DNA of 64,000 nucleotides, taken from positions 1 to 64,000 of the forward strand of contig NZ_JBNAGH010000010.1 in NCBI RefSeq assembly GCF_049801095.1, read 5' to 3'. This document shows, one piece after another, positions 51,850-60,028 of the stretch. The stretch is from Dinoroseobacter sp049801095. GTDB taxonomy: Bacteria > Pseudomonadota > Alphaproteobacteria > Rhodobacterales > Rhodobacteraceae. Both the position numbers and the translations under genes were made by a program. Each line of letters opens with the position of its first letter. The stretch's first letter is position 1. The notes beneath the pieces are model-generated. The model was not told the origin of the DNA, did not search any database, and saw only the letters and a program-made list of their open reading frames with translations.

Positions 51850-53052
51850 ATGCGAACTGGCCAAACCCACCTCTTCATTCCCGGCCCCACCAATGTGCCC
51901 GAGCCTGTGCGGCGAGCGATGAATGTCCCGATGCAGGACATGCGGGCGTCGGATTTCGGCGACCTGACCCTGAGCCTTTTTGAGGACATGAAGCCGATCC
52001 TTGGCACCGAGACGGGCAAGGTGATGTTCTTCCCGGGCTCCGGCACCGGCGCGTGGGAGGCCGCGATCACCAACACGCTGAACCCCGGTGACAAGGTTCT
52101 GATGGCGCGGATCGGGCAGTTCTCGACGCTCTGGGTCGAGATGGCCCAGCGGCTTGGCCTCGATGTCGAAGTTGTCGATGTGCCCTGGGGCGCCGGAACG
52201 CCGGTCAAGGAATTCTCCCGCCTCTTGGGTCAGGACCGCAAGGATGAGATCAAGGCGGTTTTCGTCACCCATAACGAGACCGCGACCGGTGTGGCCTCGG
52301 ATGTGGCCGCCGTGCGCCGCGCGCTGGACGAGAATTTCCACGACGCGCTGCTCTTTGTGGATGGTGTCTCCTCCGTGGGCTCGCTCGCCTTCGAGATGGA
52401 CCGATGGGAGGTCGATCTCGTGGTCACCGGCAGCCAAAAGGGCCTGATGCTCCCTGCGGGGCTCGGCATTCTGGGGGTGAGCGAGAAGGCTCTGGAGGCC
52501 TCCAAGACCGCCACCATGCGGCGCGCCTATTTCGAGTTCACGGATATGCTGAACCTGAACGCGACCGGCTATTTCCCCTACACTCCGCCGACGCAGCTTT
52601 TCCATGGGCTCCGGCAGTCGCTGGATCTGATCAACGCGGAAGGCCTCGATCAGGTCATCGCCCGCCATCACCGTCTGGCCGAAGGTGTGCGTCGCGGGAT
52701 TGCGGCCTGGGGTCTGTCCCTCGTGGCCGAGCATCACACGCTCTATTCCGACACGGTTTCGGCGATCCGCGTGCCAGCGGATGTGGATGCGCGCGACGTG
52801 CTGCGCATCGCCTATGAGGAGTTCAATGCCTCCTTCGGCAGTGGTCTTGGACCGCTGGCGGGCAAGGTCTTCCGGATCGGCCATCTGGGCGATCTGAACG
52901 AGGGCATGTGCCTGACCGCGCTCTCCATTGCCGAGATGGCGCTCTACCGCGCGGGTGCCGACATCCAGCTGGGCCAAGGTGTTTGCGCCGCCCAAGCCTG
53001 GTTTGCGACCCAGGGCGAAATGCGCCCGGCCCTGCGCGTGGCGGCCGAGTAA
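51850..53052 (+). CDS. sgaA: Serine-glyoxylate aminotransferase (serine cycle type)
   Basis: This PLP enzyme makes hydroxypyruvate and glycine from serine and glyoxylate; 400 residues. The motifs are HLFIPGPTNVPEPVRRAMNV, GKVMFFPGSGTGAWEAAITN, VTHNETATGVASDVAAVRRA, FVDGVSSVGSLAFEMDRW (cofactor Asp) and TGSQKGLMLPAGLG (PLP Lys in SQKG). GGAGGA lies six bases before the ATG. An aspartate-glyoxylate aminotransferase of the BHAC pathway is closely related and cannot be excluded by motif alone. However, the following mcl-mtkA-mtkB genes, and no bhcBCD, favour the serine cycle. It is the first gene of a six-gene operon. Confidence 0.85.
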   Translation: MRTGQTHLFIPGPTNVPEPVRRAMNVPMQDMRASDFGDLTLSLFEDMKPILGTETGKVMFFPGSGTGAWEAAITNTLNPGDKVLMARIGQFSTLWVEMAQRLGLDVEVVDVPWGAGTPVKEFSRLLGQDRKDEIKAVFVTHNETATGVASDVAAVRRALDENFHDALLFVDGVSSVGSLAFEMDRWEVDLVVTGSQKGLMLPAGLGILGVSEKALEASKTATMRRAYFEFTDMLNLNATGYFPYTPPTQLFHGLRQSLDLINAEGLDQVIARHHRLAEGVRRGIAAWGLSLVAEHHTLYSDTVSAIRVPADVDARDVLRIAYEEFNASFGSGLGPLAGKVFRIGHLGDLNEGMCLTALSIAEMALYRAGADIQLGQGVCAAQAWFATQGEMRPALRVAAE

Positions 53053-53091
53053 TCGGTCCCTTTCCCTTCATTCCGACCCCGAGGATTTCCC

Positions 53092-54045
53092 ATGTCACAT
53101 ACCTTGCACCCTTTGCGTCACCAGCGCCTGCAGCGCTCCGAATTGGCGGTGCCCGCCTCCAACCCGACCATGATCGACAAGGCCGCCGAGAGTGCCGCGG
53201 ATTTCGTGTTCCTCGATCTTGAGGACGCCGTCGCCCCGCCCGAGAAAATCCAGGCCCGCAAGAACGCGATCCAGGCCTTGAATGACATCGACTGGGCGGC
53301 CAAGGGCAAGACGGTCTCGGTCCGGATCAATGGGCTCGACACCCAGTACATGTATCGCGACGTGGTCGACATCATGGAGCAGGCGGGCGACCGCGTGCAT
53401 ACCCTGCTCGTGCCCAAGGTCGGCGTGCCGGCGGATCTCTACATGGTCGACGCCATGGTCAATCAGGCCGAGCAGGCCGGTGGGCTGCGGACCCGGGTCG
53501 GGATCGAGGCGCTGATCGAAACCGCGCTGGGCATGGCCAATGTGGAGGCGATCGCCCAATTCGGCGGTCGGCTCGAGGCACTGCATTTCGGCGTTGCGGA
53601 CTACGCGGCCAGCATGCGGGCACGCACGGTGAACATCGGCGGGCTCAACCCGAACTATCCGGGCGATCAATGGCATGCCTCGATCTCGCGCATGGTCATT
53701 GCCTGCCGGGCCTACGGCTTGCGCGCGATTGACGGGCCCTTTGGCGATTTCAGCGATCCCGATGGTTACATCGCCGGGGCGCAACGGGCCGCCGCGCTCG
53801 GTTGCGAGGGCAAATGGGCCATCCATCCGAGCCAGATCGACATGGCCAATGACGTCTTCAGCCCGCCCGAGGCGGAGGTCGCCAAGGCGGAGCGGATCAT
53901 CACCGAGCTGCGTACGGCGGAGGCCGAAGGCAAGGGCGCTGCGAGCCTCGACGGCAAGATGATCGACGCGGCCAGCGAGAAGATGGCGCGCAACCTGATC
54001 GACACGGCCAATGCCATCGCGGCCAAGGCCGTGGCGGCCGAATAA
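53092..54045 (+). CDS. mcl: Malyl-CoA lyase (HpcH/HpaI family)
   Basis: A 317-residue Mg-dependent lyase that splits L-malyl-CoA into acetyl-CoA and glyoxylate. The motifs are RSELAVPASNPTMIDKAAES, FLDLEDAVAPPEKIQARKNA, SVRINGLDTQYMYRDVVDIM, VPKVGVPADLYMVDAMV, LIETALGMANVEAIAQFGG, and the diagnostic DGPFGDFSDPDGYIAGAQR and GKWAIHPSQIDMANDVF. It closely follows the Methylobacterium serine-cycle enzyme as remembered but lacks a loop of about 15 residues after IGGLNPNYPGD. It could also act on methylmalyl- or citramalyl-CoA. Confidence 0.88.
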   Translation: MSHTLHPLRHQRLQRSELAVPASNPTMIDKAAESAADFVFLDLEDAVAPPEKIQARKNAIQALNDIDWAAKGKTVSVRINGLDTQYMYRDVVDIMEQAGDRVHTLLVPKVGVPADLYMVDAMVNQAEQAGGLRTRVGIEALIETALGMANVEAIAQFGGRLEALHFGVADYAASMRARTVNIGGLNPNYPGDQWHASISRMVIACRAYGLRAIDGPFGDFSDPDGYIAGAQRAAALGCEGKWAIHPSQIDMANDVFSPPEAEVAKAERIITELRTAEAEGKGAASLDGKMIDAASEKMARNLIDTANAIAAKAVAAE

Positions 54046-54067
54046 ACCGCAACCGGGAGGAGAGATC

Positions 54068-55246
54068 ATGGATATTCATGAGTACCAAGCCAAGGAGATC
54101 CTCGCGGATCTCGGCGTGCCCGTCCCGCGTGGCGGCATCGCCTTCACCCCGGAACAGGCGGCGTTTCGCTGCCGCGAGCTGGGCGGCGGGCGCTGCGTGG
54201 TCAAAGCGCAGGTCCATTCCGGTGGGCGCGGCGAAGCCGGGGGCGTCAAGCTCTGCGACAGCGAGGAGGAGGTGCGTCGCTTTGCGGGCGAGCTGCTCGG
54301 CACGAACCTTGTGACCAAGCAGACCGACGCGAATGGCAAGCGCATCGACCGGATCTGGGTCGAGGAAGCGTCACAGATCGACCGGGAGCTTTATCTGGGC
54401 TTCGTGCTCGACCGGAAATCCGAGCGCATCATGATCGTCGCCTCCGCCCATGGCGGGATGGAGATCGAGGATCTCGCCGACGAGGATCCGGACAGCCTGA
54501 TCCGCATGGTGCTGGACCCGGCGGTGGGCCTGGCGGAATTCCAGGCCCGTGAGCTGGCCTTCAAGCTGGGCCTTGCGGGCTCGCAGATCGGCGAGATGAT
54601 CACCGTGCTCAAGGCCTGCTACCGGGCGTACCGCGACCTCGACGCGATGATGGTGGAGATCAATCCGCTGGTCGTGTGCAAGGACGCCTCGCTGGTCGCG
54701 CTCGACGCCAAGATGTCCTTTGACACCAACGCCCTCTTCCGGCGTGGGCAGGTCGCGAGCCTGCGTGATCCGGGCCAAGAGGATCCGCGCGAAAGCTTCG
54801 CCGCCGATCATGGGCTCGCCTATGTGGGCCTCGACGGGGATATCGGCTGCATCATCAATGGGGCCGGGCTCGCCATGGCCTCCATGGATATGATCCAGCT
54901 GGCGGGCGGGGAGCCTGCGAACTTCCTCGATATCGGCGGGGGCGCCAGCCCCGAGCGGGTCTGTCAGGCCTTTCGCACGGTGCTCTCGGATCCGAATGTC
55001 AGCGTGATCCTCGTGAACATCTTCGCCGGGATCAACCGCTGCGACTGGATCGCGAACGGGGTCATCCAGGCCTACAAGGATGTGGGGATCACGGTCCCGG
55101 TCGTGGTGCGCCTTTCGGGCACGAATGTGGAGGCCGGGCAGAAGCTGATCCGCGAGAGCGGATTGCCCATCATCAGTGCCGACACCCTTGCCGAGGCTGC
55201 CGATGCGGCGGTCTCGGCCCGCCCGCAGCCCATCGCCGCAGAATAA
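54068..55246 (+). CDS. mtkA: Malate-CoA ligase beta subunit (malate thiokinase)
   Basis: A 392-residue ATP-grasp subunit of the enzyme that activates malate to malyl-CoA. The start MDIHEYQAKEILADLGVPVP is shared with succinyl-CoA synthetase beta. The motifs are CVVKAQVHSGGRGEAGGVKL, RIDRIWVEEASQIDRELYLG, AMMVEINPLVV and DGDIGCIINGAGLAMASMDM, then FLDIGGGASPERVCQAF. Its position between malyl-CoA lyase and the alpha subunit points to MtkA rather than SucC. GGGAGGAG precedes the ATG at 54068. Confidence 0.88.
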   Translation: MDIHEYQAKEILADLGVPVPRGGIAFTPEQAAFRCRELGGGRCVVKAQVHSGGRGEAGGVKLCDSEEEVRRFAGELLGTNLVTKQTDANGKRIDRIWVEEASQIDRELYLGFVLDRKSERIMIVASAHGGMEIEDLADEDPDSLIRMVLDPAVGLAEFQARELAFKLGLAGSQIGEMITVLKACYRAYRDLDAMMVEINPLVVCKDASLVALDAKMSFDTNALFRRGQVASLRDPGQEDPRESFAADHGLAYVGLDGDIGCIINGAGLAMASMDMIQLAGGEPANFLDIGGGASPERVCQAFRTVLSDPNVSVILVNIFAGINRCDWIANGVIQAYKDVGITVPVVVRLSGTNVEAGQKLIRESGLPIISADTLAEAADAAVSARPQPIAAE

Positions 55247-55256
55247 GGAGGCCCCC

Positions 55257-56156
55257 ATGGCTATCGTGATTGATGAGACCACCCGCGTGGTGGTGCAGGG
55301 CCTGTCCGGTCGGATCGGCCAGTTCCACGCCCAGGAGATGATCGAATACGGCACCAAGGTCGTCGCCGGGGTTACCCCGGGCAAGGGCGGCACCACCGTT
55401 CTGAACCGACCTGTCTTCAACACTGTCCGCGAGGCGGTGGAGGCGACGGGGGCCGAGGCGAGCCTGCTTTTTGTGCCACCGCCCGCTGCTGCTGATGCGA
55501 TGATGGAGGCCGCCGAGGCGGGCATCCGCACTGCGGTCTGCGTGACGGACGGGATCCCGGCCCAGGACATGATGCGGGTCAAACGCTTCCTCCGCCGCTT
55601 CCCGCGCGAGCGCAAGATGCGCCTGATTGGGCCGAATTGCGCGGGCATCATCAGCCCGGGCAAGGGCTTCATGGGCATCATGCCGCCCCATATCTACACG
55701 CCCGGACGTGTTGGCATTGTCGGCCGCTCGGGCACGCTGGGCTATGAGGCGGCCTCGCAGATGCAGGCCATGGGGATCGGGATCTCCTCCTCCATCGGGA
55801 TTGGCGGCGATCCGATCAACGGCTCGTCGTTCCGCGATATCCTTGAGCTCTTCGAGGCGGATCCGGAGACGGATGCGGTGATCATGATTGGCGAGATCGG
55901 TGGCCCGCAAGAGGCCGAGGCCGCTGCCTATGTGCGCGATCACATGACCAAGCCAGTGGCCGCCTATATCGCGGGTCTCGCCGCGCCCAAGGGGCGGCAG
56001 ATGGGCCATGCAGGCGCGATCATCTCGGCCTTTGGTGAGAGCGCGCAGGAGAAGGTCGCACTGCTCAGTTCCTGCGGAATCGAGGTTGCGCCGAACCCCT
56101 CGGCCATGGGCGCGACCGTGGCGCGGATCCTTTCGCCTGACCGCAGCGCGGCGTGA
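55257..56156 (+). CDS. mtkB: Malate-CoA ligase alpha subunit
   Basis: A 299-residue CoA-binding and phosphohistidine subunit. The motifs are VVVQGLSGRIGQFHAQEMIE, YGTKVVAGVTPGKGG, RLIGPNCAGIISPGKGFMGI and RVGIVGRSGTLGYEAASQM. The active His lies in KGRQMGHAGAIISAFGESAQ. It pairs with the beta subunit ten bases upstream (AAGGAGG precedes the start). Its stop overlaps a GTG start of the next gene as GTGA. Succinate as an alternative substrate cannot be excluded. Confidence 0.88.
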   Translation: MAIVIDETTRVVVQGLSGRIGQFHAQEMIEYGTKVVAGVTPGKGGTTVLNRPVFNTVREAVEATGAEASLLFVPPPAAADAMMEAAEAGIRTAVCVTDGIPAQDMMRVKRFLRRFPRERKMRLIGPNCAGIISPGKGFMGIMPPHIYTPGRVGIVGRSGTLGYEAASQMQAMGIGISSSIGIGGDPINGSSFRDILELFEADPETDAVIMIGEIGGPQEAEAAAYVRDHMTKPVAAYIAGLAAPKGRQMGHAGAIISAFGESAQEKVALLSSCGIEVAPNPSAMGATVARILSPDRSAA

Positions 56157-57046
56157 CGGCGCCCATGGATGGATCCCAGACCTCCCTCCCCGTGGCGGAT
56201 CCGGGCGTTGACCTGAGCGATTGGGTTGGGCGCTCGGAAACCGTGACGGGCTGTGTGCCGCATGGCGTGGCCACGACCATTCACGCCACGCTGGCCCGGC
56301 CTGAGCTGACCTGCCCCGGGCCGGGCGAGGTGCTCCCGGCGCTCTGGCATTGGTATGCCTTTCCCCCGGCAGTGGGCATGGATGCGCTCGCGGAGGATGG
56401 TCATCCGAAGCTCGGGGACTTCCTGCCCCCCGTGCCTTATGAGCGCCGCATGTGGGCGAGCGGGAGCCTGAGCTTCCACGCGGATCTGCGTGTCGGCGAA
56501 GAGATCGAAAAGACCTCGACCATCACCCGGGTCGATGAAAAGCACGGCTCCTCCGGTGGGATGGTCTTTGTCGAGCTGGCCCATGAGGTGCGCGGCGCGG
56601 CAGGGCTCGCAATCCGCGAGACGCAGACCATCGTCTATCTGCCGATTGCGCCGCAATTCACGCCGCCGCCCAAGAAGCCGGGCCTGACCGGGGATCTGGT
56701 GGTGGACCGCTTCCATCCCGTATCGACCGCGCTGCTCTTTCGCTACTCGGCGATCACCTTCAACGCCCACCGGATCCATTACGACCTGCCCTATGCGCAA
56801 CAGATCGAGCATTACCCGGGCCTCGTGGTTCACGGGCCGTTGCAGGCGAACCTGCTGATGGCCGAGGCCACCGCCTGGAAGGGCCGCCGCCCGGACCGGT
56901 TCCGGTTCCGCGGGGTCCATCCGATGTTCCACGACAGCGATATGCGCCTCTGCGCCAAGCAGGTCGGCGCGGCCTGTCTCGAGATGTGCACCACCGCCGA
57001 TGGCGGCCACCGGGGCATGACCGCCACAGCAGACTGGGAGGATTGA
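56153..57046 (+). CDS. FAS1-like (HTD2/MaoC-type) acyl-CoA dehydratase/hydratase
   Basis: A 297-residue double-hotdog enzyme. The family pattern is an N-terminal hotdog with WHWYAFPPAVGMDALAEDGH, LGDFLPPVPYERRMWASGSL and the IEKTSTITRVDEKHGSSGGM block, then a C-terminal hotdog with FRYSAITFNAHRIHYDLPYA, QQIEHYPGLVVHGPLQANLL. Relatives hydrate mesaconyl-C4-CoA or itaconyl-CoA to citramalyl-CoA. It is translated from GTG 56153 overlapping the mtkB stop, or possibly ATG 56165. Placement with a CaiB-type transferase and a malyl-CoA-type lyase supports a C5 dicarboxylyl-CoA step, by inference. Confidence 0.75.
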   Translation: MTAPMDGSQTSLPVADPGVDLSDWVGRSETVTGCVPHGVATTIHATLARPELTCPGPGEVLPALWHWYAFPPAVGMDALAEDGHPKLGDFLPPVPYERRMWASGSLSFHADLRVGEEIEKTSTITRVDEKHGSSGGMVFVELAHEVRGAAGLAIRETQTIVYLPIAPQFTPPPKKPGLTGDLVVDRFHPVSTALLFRYSAITFNAHRIHYDLPYAQQIEHYPGLVVHGPLQANLLMAEATAWKGRRPDRFRFRGVHPMFHDSDMRLCAKQVGAACLEMCTTADGGHRGMTATADWED

Positions 57047-57047
57047 G

Positions 57048-58289
57048 ATGACCGGAATTCTGAACGGCATGCGCGTCGTGGAAAGCTCGGCTTTCGTCGC
57101 CGTCCCGCTTGCGGGCATGACACTAGCGCAGATGGGCGCGGATGTGATCCGCTTCGACCGGCTGGAGGGCGGGCTCGATGCCGGACGCTGGCCGCTGGCA
57201 CCGTCGGGGCAGAGCCTCTTTTGGGCCGGGTTGAACAAGGGCAAACGCTCCATCGCCGTGGATCTGAGCCGTCCGGAAGGGCGCGAGCTGGTGACCCGCA
57301 CCATCGCGGCGCCGGGGGAGGATGCGGGCATCCTGCTCACCAATCTGCGGGTGCGTGGCTGGATGGATTACGAGACCCTGCGTCAGCAGCGCGAAGATCT
57401 GATCATGGTCACCCTGCTGGGCGATCGCCATGGCCGTCCGCAGGTCGACTACACCGTGAATCCCGCGCTGGGCATTCCCGACATCACCGGGCCGGAGGGG
57501 CATGACGCGCCCGTGGCCAATGCGCTGCCGGCCTGGGACTTGATGGCGGGGCATATGTGCGTCTCCTCGGTTCTGGCCGCCGAACGTCATCGCCTGCGTC
57601 ATGGGGTGGGGCAGGAGGTTGCGCTGACCCTCAAGGATGTGGCCGCTGCCACGCTCGGCCATCTAGGTATGATCGGCGATGCGGTGCTGAACGAGACGCA
57701 ACGGGGCAAGTCGGGCAATGCCCTCTATGGCGCCTATGGTCAGGATTTCCTCTGCGCCGATGGCAAGCGGATCATGGTGATCGGTCTGACCGGGCGGCAA
57801 TGGTCCGGCCTCCTCAAGGTCACGGGCACCGAGCGGGACATGGAAAAGCTCGCCCGCCGCACGGGTCGCGATTTGTCCAATGAGGGCACCCGCTGGGAGC
57901 TGCGCGCGGAGATCACCGAGGTTCTTCAGCCCTGGTTCGCCGCCCGCCCGGCGGATGTGATCGGCGAAATCTTCGAGAATGCCAAACTGACATGGTCGCA
58001 ATTCCGCACGGTGAAGGAGGCTGTGACCGAGGACCCGGATCTCAGCCCCGACAACCCGGTCTTCACCGAGCTGATGCAGGCCGGGTTGGGCCGGTTCCCC
58101 GTGCCGGGCCATGTGGCGGCATTCTCGGAATATGACCGCGCAGCGCCGCAGCCCGCGCCGCTTCTCGGAGAGAATACCGAGGAGATCCTGAGCGATGTCA
58201 CCGGGCTCGACGACACGGAGATTTCGCAGCTCTTTGATCAGGGTGTTGTCGGAGGCGGGCGTTCCGCGAAGCTCTATACCGCCGCCTAG
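57048..58289 (+). CDS. CaiB/BaiF-family (class III) CoA-transferase
   Basis: A 413-residue enzyme. The family motifs are GMRVVESSAFVAVPLAGMTL, QMGADVIRFDRLEGG, LNKGKRSIAVDLSRPEGREL and DRHGRPQVDYTVNPALGIPD, the last holding the candidate catalytic Asp at about 134. VGQEVALTLKDVAAATLGHL follows. The length matches mesaconyl-CoA C1-C4 transferase and itaconate CoA-transferase. It starts one base after the dehydratase stop, so both are coupled. The specific substrate is an inference from context. It is the last gene of the operon, before a strong terminator. Confidence 0.78.
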   Translation: MTGILNGMRVVESSAFVAVPLAGMTLAQMGADVIRFDRLEGGLDAGRWPLAPSGQSLFWAGLNKGKRSIAVDLSRPEGRELVTRTIAAPGEDAGILLTNLRVRGWMDYETLRQQREDLIMVTLLGDRHGRPQVDYTVNPALGIPDITGPEGHDAPVANALPAWDLMAGHMCVSSVLAAERHRLRHGVGQEVALTLKDVAAATLGHLGMIGDAVLNETQRGKSGNALYGAYGQDFLCADGKRIMVIGLTGRQWSGLLKVTGTERDMEKLARRTGRDLSNEGTRWELRAEITEVLQPWFAARPADVIGEIFENAKLTWSQFRTVKEAVTEDPDLSPDNPVFTELMQAGLGRFPVPGHVAAFSEYDRAAPQPAPLLGENTEEILSDVTGLDDTEISQLFDQGVVGGGRSAKLYTAA

Positions 58290-58315
58290 GCCCCAAGGCG
58301 TCGCCCCTCCGATCA

Positions 58316-58352
58316 CCGCCCGCACCCTGACCCCGGGTGCGGGCGGTTTTTT
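58316..58352 (+). terminator. Strong terminator of the sgaA-mcl-mtkAB operon
   Basis: Perfect 12-bp arms CCGCCCGCACCC and GGGTGCGGGCGG with a 7-base loop are followed by TTTTTT. It lies 27 bases after the CoA-transferase stop. Confidence 0.92.
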
Positions 58353-58499
58353 GTGTCGCCTCTCGGCCCGTGACTGGGCTTCTGTTCGAAATCTGAGCGC
58401 GCACGGGCCTCTCTTCGCAACGTTCGAATCGCTCCGATTCGCAAGGGTTGCGCTCGGGGGGGGAGGGTCTAAGTTTATGATTTAAAAAGGCTAAGTCAG

Positions 58500-58550
58500 T
58501 TTTTGAGTTACGCACCTCAAAAACATGTAGACCTGAGGTGCGTACCTCAG
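58500..58550. promoter_or_regulatory. Two tandem palindromic operators before the sugar ABC operon
   Basis: Site 1 (58503-58520) reads TTGAGTTACGCACCTCAA and extends outward to 8-bp TTTTTGAG/CTCAAAAA arms. Site 2 (58533-58550) reads CTGAGGTGCGTACCTCAG. The centres are 30 bp apart, about three helical turns, and the sites match at about 14 of 18 positions when one is inverted. This is the geometry of cooperative repressor binding. The regulator is not in the window. Confidence 0.75.
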
Positions 58551-58612
58551 ATAGCGTGATCCCATGCCGCGATTCGTCCTTCGGCTCAGTGGCAAAAAAA
58601 CGGGAGGAATGA

Positions 58613-59932
58613 ATGTCATATTCAAAACTGGCAACGGCCAGTGCCATTGCACTTGCGGCCACTGGGGTCGCCAATACGGCGCAAGCCGAGGATCTGACTT
58701 TGTGCTGGGCCGCGTGGGATCCGGCCAATGCGCTGGTCGAACTGTCCAAGGAATTCGAGGCCCAGTCGGGCCATAACATGAACTTCGAGTTCATCCCCTG
58801 GCCGAACTTCGCGGACCGGATGCTCAACGAGCTGAACTCCGGCGGCAAGCTCTGCGATCTGCTCATCGGCGATAGCCAGTGGATTGGCGGGGGCGCCGAG
58901 AATGGCCACTACGTCAAGCTGAACGACTTCTTCGACGCCGAAGGCATCTCGATGGATGATTTCGCACCGGCGACCGTCTATGCCTATTCGACCTGGCCGA
59001 AGGGGACGCCGAATTACTACGCGCTGCCCGCCATGGGCGATGCGAATGGCTGGTTCTACCGCAAGGACTGGTTCGGGCGCGAAGACATTCAGGCGGCCTA
59101 TAAGGAGGCCACGGGCGAGGACCTGCGCGAGCCGCAATCCCAGCGCGAGATGCTGCAGATCGCCCAGTTTTTCCAGGGGCGTGAGATTGACGGCAAGACC
59201 GTTTATGGCGCGGCGATCTTCACCGAGCGTGGCTCGGAAGGCATCACCATGGGCGTGACCTCGGCGCTCTATCCTTGGGGCTTCAAGTATGAAAACACCC
59301 CAGGCTCTTACGACATGGAAGGCGCTGTGAACTCGCCCGAAGCTGTCGAAGCGCTTGAATTCTATAAAGAGTTCTACGCGACCGCGACCCCGCCGGGCTA
59401 TACGAACTCCTATATGGGAGAGAGCCTCGATGCGTTCAAATCCGGTCAGGTCGCGATGGCGATGAACTGGTTTGCGTTCTTCCCGGGTCTTTATGCGGAT
59501 CCCTCCACGGGCGGTGACAAGATCGACTTCTTCGTGAACCCGCCGCAGAACCAGGCTGGCTCGACCCTGGGCGGGCAGGGGATCTCCGTGGTCGCCTATT
59601 CCGACAAGCAGGACGCGGCACTTGAGTATATCAAGTGGTTCGCCGATCCGGGCGTGCAGGCCAAGTGGTGGGAGCTGGGCGGCTATTCTGCCCATAACTC
59701 CGTGCTGAACGATCCGGGCTTTGTCGACAGCCAGCCCTTTGCCGGGGACTTCCTCGAGGCGATGGGCGCTGTGCAGGATTTCTGGCAGGAGCCGGCCTAT
59801 GCCGAACTGCTGCTGGCGATGCAGAAGCGCGTCCATGACTACGTGGTCGCCGATCAGGGCAGCGCGAAAGAGGCGCTGGACAAGCTGATCGAGGACTGGA
59901 CCGAGGTCTTCGAGGACGAAGGTAAGCTCTAA
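58613..59932 (+). CDS. Sugar-type ABC transporter substrate-binding protein
   Basis: A 439-residue family 1 extracellular solute-binding protein. The signal peptide is LATASAIALAATGVANTAQA, followed by LTLCWAAWDPANALVELSKE, FIPWPNFADRMLNELNSGG, ALPAMGDANGWFYRKDWFG, and GQVAMAMNWFAFFPGL. GGGAGG lies six bases before the ATG. It captures a carbohydrate or polyol for the MalFG-like permeases downstream. The exact sugar cannot be told. It is the first gene of an operon that continues past the window end. Confidence 0.88.
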   Translation: MSYSKLATASAIALAATGVANTAQAEDLTLCWAAWDPANALVELSKEFEAQSGHNMNFEFIPWPNFADRMLNELNSGGKLCDLLIGDSQWIGGGAENGHYVKLNDFFDAEGISMDDFAPATVYAYSTWPKGTPNYYALPAMGDANGWFYRKDWFGREDIQAAYKEATGEDLREPQSQREMLQIAQFFQGREIDGKTVYGAAIFTERGSEGITMGVTSALYPWGFKYENTPGSYDMEGAVNSPEAVEALEFYKEFYATATPPGYTNSYMGESLDAFKSGQVAMAMNWFAFFPGLYADPSTGGDKIDFFVNPPQNQAGSTLGGQGISVVAYSDKQDAALEYIKWFADPGVQAKWWELGGYSAHNSVLNDPGFVDSQPFAGDFLEAMGAVQDFWQEPAYAELLLAMQKRVHDYVVADQGSAKEALDKLIEDWTEVFEDEGKL

Positions 59933-60028
59933 CTCCCCGCCGGGTGCGCGATCCCATCGCGCGCCGGCACCCCCTCGCGCCGGGACCCCCCGGTCCCGGC
60001 GTATCTTTCCAGGACACAGGCCAATCAC

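Larger units (their letters stand above)
58290..58612. other. Intergenic region: terminator, then promoter with two operators
   Basis: 323 bases without a gene. It holds the sgaA-operon terminator, a GC-rich spacer, and an AT-rich promoter area with two palindromes before the sugar ABC operon. Confidence 0.6.

Noticed and set aside
50311..52995. Single 894-residue minus-strand frame covering the ScfR-like gene and the opposite strand of sgaA
   Set aside because: Only the part from 51714 downward matches a family. The upstream part is the antisense shadow of a well-supported aminotransferase.
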